Part shown: positions 6,895 through 9,081 of the stretch, piece after piece
Numbering within the stretch: the stretch's first letter is position 1
Layout of the letters: every line of letters starts with the position of its first letter
Source of the DNA: an uncultured Lachnospiraceae bacterium
GTDB taxonomy: Bacteria; Bacillota_A; Clostridia; Lachnospirales; Lachnospiraceae
Assembly: GCA_902796775.1 (NCBI GenBank)
Contig: CADBQK010000377.1
Coordinates: 1-9,081, forward strand
Direction: 5' to 3'
DNA length: 9,081 nucleotides
Notes under the pieces: generated by a model
Seen by the model: only the letters and a program-made list of their open reading frames with translations
Told to the model about the DNA's origin: nothing
Database searches by the model: none
Translations under genes and position numbers: made by a program

Positions 6895-8181
6895 CTATGC
6901 AAAGAAGCGTGTCATCACAGCTGCCAGGTTTTCCCCATCCCTGGTACCGGCCGTTTCAAACGGAGAGTGCATGGCCAGCTGGGGCAGTCCGATATCAGCA
7001 GTCGGAATCGAAACCTGATTGTTGGACAGATTGCCCAGTGTAGAGCCGCCTGCCATATCCGAACGGTTTGTGTAAACCTGTACCGGGCATCCGGCTTCGC
7101 TCGACAATTGCCTGAACAGCGCTGCAGAGTAGGCATCGGTACAGTATTTCTGGCTGGCTGCAAATTTCAGTACCACACCCTTTCCTATAACAGGCCGGTT
7201 CACCGGATCAGCTTTCCCGGCAAAATTAGGATGTACAGCATGAGCATTGTCAGTGGAAAGCATGAATCCCTTTGCAAGATCCACCTGGTACTGCTCAAAG
7301 TCCCTGCCCAGTGCCAGATAGAGCCTTTTCAGCGTATCCTTCAGAAAAGTAGAAGCTGCTCCCTGCCGGGTAAAGCTTCCGACTTCCTCATTATCCAGCA
7401 GCGCATAGATACAAAGATGTTCCTGCCGTCCGCCCGCAAGGAATCCTCTCAGACAGGCGAAAGCACATTGCAGGTCATCCAGTCTTGGAGCAGACAGGAA
7501 CTCCTCCTCAGGGCCCCAGATGCATCCTCTCTGACGATTATATACATACAGATCATAACCCAGTACATCTTCCGCTCCGGCTCCTGCCAGGGCTGCTGCT
7601 CCGGCTGCAAGATCACCGCAGCTGCCGGATTCAGAGGCTAAAGCATAAAGGGGAAGCATATGATCCTGCACATTCCACTTTACCCCTTCATTTACACTCC
7701 GGTCCATATGGATCGCAAGACTGGGGATGATCAGCATATCCTTTTCAAAATCCACCAATCTGCTCTGAATGCTGCCGTCCTCCGCCTTCACACACAATCT
7801 CCCTGCCACTCCCAGCGGACGGTCAAACCACGGGGCAAGGATCACCCCTCCATATCGCTCCACGTTCAGTACGACGTATCCTTCCCGGGAGATCTCGGGG
7901 TTATCTTTGATCTTAAAGTAAGGGGAATCGCAGTGGCTGGCACTGATCCGGATACCTTCAAAAGTCTGCGGTATCTCAAACGCGAGAAGTGCCGAGTCAT
8001 TTCGCGTCACATAATATCTGCCTCCCTGCCGGATCTCCCAGCGCTTATCCTCTGCCAGACGGCAAAAGCCGGCTGCTTCCAGCAGTGCTTCTGCATTCGC
8101 CGCTGCATGAAAACTGACAGGACTTCCTGCAATAAAATCCAGCAAATCCCGGTTGAAATTCTCCTGTGTCCTGTTCATCAT
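6895..8181 (-). CDS. M18-family zinc aminopeptidase
   Basis: Cytoplasmic dinuclear-zinc aminopeptidase of 428 residues, the usual size for bacterial M18 enzymes. M18 proteins form large tetrahedral dodecamers and trim N-terminal residues, classically acidic ones, from peptides. The metal and catalytic motifs are complete: H83 in SHCDSP, D235 in PRLDD, E265-E266 in LLDNEEVGS, D311 in STDNAHAVHPN and H405 in MHSPFETAGTRD. NRPVIGKGVVLK (328-339) and the GxxSxLGN-like GGSTLGNLS (378-386) also fit the family. Two adjacent ATG codons (8181 and 8178) are possible starts. The first is preferred because GAGGA lies 9 nt upstream, inside the Glu-rich 3' end of the preceding gene, whose stop is only 2 nt away; this implies tight translational coupling. 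Bacterial members are often named apeB, but nothing here shows which substrate preference it has. Confidence 0.95.
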   Translation of the reverse strand: MMNRTQENFNRDLLDFIAGSPVSFHAAANAEALLEAAGFCRLAEDKRWEIRQGGRYYVTRNDSALLAFEIPQTFEGIRISASHCDSPYFKIKDNPEISREGYVVLNVERYGGVILAPWFDRPLGVAGRLCVKAEDGSIQSRLVDFEKDMLIIPSLAIHMDRSVNEGVKWNVQDHMLPLYALASESGSCGDLAAGAAALAGAGAEDVLGYDLYVYNRQRGCIWGPEEEFLSAPRLDDLQCAFACLRGFLAGGRQEHLCIYALLDNEEVGSFTRQGAASTFLKDTLKRLYLALGRDFEQYQVDLAKGFMLSTDNAHAVHPNFAGKADPVNRPVIGKGVVLKFAASQKYCTDAYSAALFRQLSSEAGCPVQVYTNRSDMAGGSTLGNLSNNQVSIPTADIGLPQLAMHSPFETAGTRDGENLAAVMTRFFA

Positions 8182-8183
8182 CC

Positions 8184-9081
8184 TTATTCTTCCTCTTCTT
8201 CCAGCTCTCTCTCCAGCTCTTTCTCAAATTCCTCCAGTTCACGCTGCGCTTCTTCTTCAGCCTCTCTGGCACGCCGCCTCTCCTCCTGAGCTCTCCTCTT
8301 CTCTTCGGCGGCTTCCTCCTTTTCTTCTTCAAGCTCTGCCAGTGTCTTCTTATTGTAGGCTTTCTGTTTCGCTTTTGTCAGCTTGGAATCCAGGTTCTCA
8401 TAATCACTGTAGCTTTTACAGCGATCCAGTGCTGCGTCAGCATATTCTGCCATTTCCTCAACATCATCCGTATATACTTTTACATTCTTAAAGTATTCAA
8501 TGTAGGATTTGACAACATCGATCCGGATCTTCTTGATCTCCTTAAGGGCTTTTGCAGCAGAGTCCTGCGCCTTCTGCGCATTGGAGACCCTCTTCTCCTC
8601 TGCCCGCTGCTTCTCTCTCTCGGCGATCCTTTCTTCCCAGTTTGCTGCTACATCACCGGAAAGGAGCGAATATTTGTACTCTGCCCGCTCCTGCAATTCT
8701 TCATGGTCCGCTTCATTACCCACCTGATTCACCAGGCCCATGACATAGTTGTAAACATCCACAAACTCCTTCGCAGACTCAACATTGGTAATCTGATAGT
8801 CTTCAAAGTTCTCCACCGCCTGCTGCGCAACCTTATAATTTTCCCGGTCCTGACGCAGTGCTTCGTTATCGGCAACTGTCTCTGTCAGGGTTGTAGAGAT
8901 GTAATCCCATCCGGAGGGACGGCTCTCGTAAATGTTTTGTGTATAGTCAATACTTTTCTGTTTCCCGCTGCTATTCGCCAGCTTTACGGACTCTGGCGGC
9001 AGAAACTCTGTCCTGACACGAGCAGCATGCATCTTCTGCATGAAGGAAGACCAGATCGTCAGGGGATACCCGCCGCCGATC
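8184..9081 (-). CDS. 3' part of a probable class A penicillin-binding protein with long charged helical C-terminal extension (5' end outside window)
   Basis: The frame is open to the window edge, so 298 residues are visible and the start lies beyond 9081. The Met at 9041 is not a credible start: the bases before it (TCTTCCTTC) hold no Shine-Dalgarno, and the upstream in-frame codons read IGGGYPLTIWSSF. Joined to the following MQKMH, this resembles the end of the transpeptidase domain of PBP1a-type enzymes (a YP-x-x-IW-x-x-FM-x-x-x-H pattern), which crosslink peptidoglycan outside the membrane. Behind it come a polar linker (about 19-75 of the visible part) and a long, strongly helical, charged stretch with a YxxxxKVYTDDVEEMAEYADAAL segment. 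The last 54 residues (codons 8187-8348) contain 26 Glu and 12 Lys/Arg in i,i+4 patterns, as in a single alpha-helix, and end in five Glu. The extension has no family I recognise. The PBP call rests on under 20 residues. The alternative is a different exported coiled-coil protein. Confidence 0.7.
   Translation of the reverse strand, partial: IGGGYPLTIWSSFMQKMHAARVRTEFLPPESVKLANSSGKQKSIDYTQNIYESRPSGWDYISTTLTETVADNEALRQDRENYKVAQQAVENFEDYQITNVESAKEFVDVYNYVMGLVNQVGNEADHEELQERAEYKYSLLSGDVAANWEERIAEREKQRAEEKRVSNAQKAQDSAAKALKEIKKIRIDVVKSYIEYFKNVKVYTDDVEEMAEYADAALDRCKSYSDYENLDSKLTKAKQKAYNKKTLAELEEEKEEAAEEKRRAQEERRRAREAEEEAQRELEEFEKELERELEEEEE
8191..8195 (-). promoter_or_regulatory. aminopeptidase ribosome binding site inside the upstream coding sequence
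   Basis: GAGGA (8195 down to 8191) sits 9 nt before the ATG at 8181 and lies within the last Glu codons of the upstream gene. The run of Glu codons gives several overlapping purine-rich matches to the anti-Shine-Dalgarno sequence, and a further AAGG directly precedes the start. Ribosomes ending at the TAA (8186-8184) could re-initiate here. Confidence 0.6.

Noticed and set aside
8184..8350. GAG/GAA-rich stretch as a DNA tandem repeat or CRISPR-like array
   Set aside because: There is no regular unit or spacing. The purine bias comes from Glu, Arg and Lys codons in an open frame.

Overview
The window looks like a chromosomal segment from a mid-GC Firmicute, most likely a gut-type Clostridia of the Lachnospiraceae group. 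The basis is indirect: AGGAGG-type ribosome binding sites, a secreted lysine-rich bacterial Ig-like (BIG2-type) protein of the kind common there, a stand-alone M18 aminopeptidase, a compact SNF2 helicase, and roughly balanced base composition with AT-rich intergenic DNA. No tRNA, rRNA, CRISPR array, insertion sequence or phage gene was seen. The taxonomic guess is inference.

Layout. Plus strand: an AT-rich leader (1-113) with a weak hairpin, a T-run and an extended -10 promoter precedes carB (114-3341), a complete large subunit of carbamoyl-phosphate synthetase. A strong GC hairpin (3396-3430) lies between carB and a convergent block of four minus-strand genes. In transcription order, right to left, these are: the 3' part of a gene that appears to be a class A penicillin-binding protein with a long charged helical tail (8184 to beyond 9081); an M18 aminopeptidase (6895-8181); an SNF2-family helicase with a helix-hairpin-helix segment (4705-6882); and a secreted Ig-like protein with an unrecognised C-terminal domain (3470-4624).

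The spacings in the minus-strand block are 2, 12 and 80 nt. The first three genes are therefore almost certainly one operon. The fourth may be cotranscribed or may use a weak promoter of its own. Two of the four products are predicted to act outside the membrane (PBP tail, Ig-like protein) and two in the cytoplasm (peptidase, helicase), so no single pathway is obvious. carB serves pyrimidine and arginine synthesis and is unrelated to the block it faces.

The most unusual material is the approximately 280-residue extension behind the PBP-like C-terminus, ending in a Glu-rich presumed single alpha-helix, and the charge-segregated secreted protein at 3470-4624. I found no convincing evidence of a new defence or mobile system. 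The rest is ordinary housekeeping DNA.
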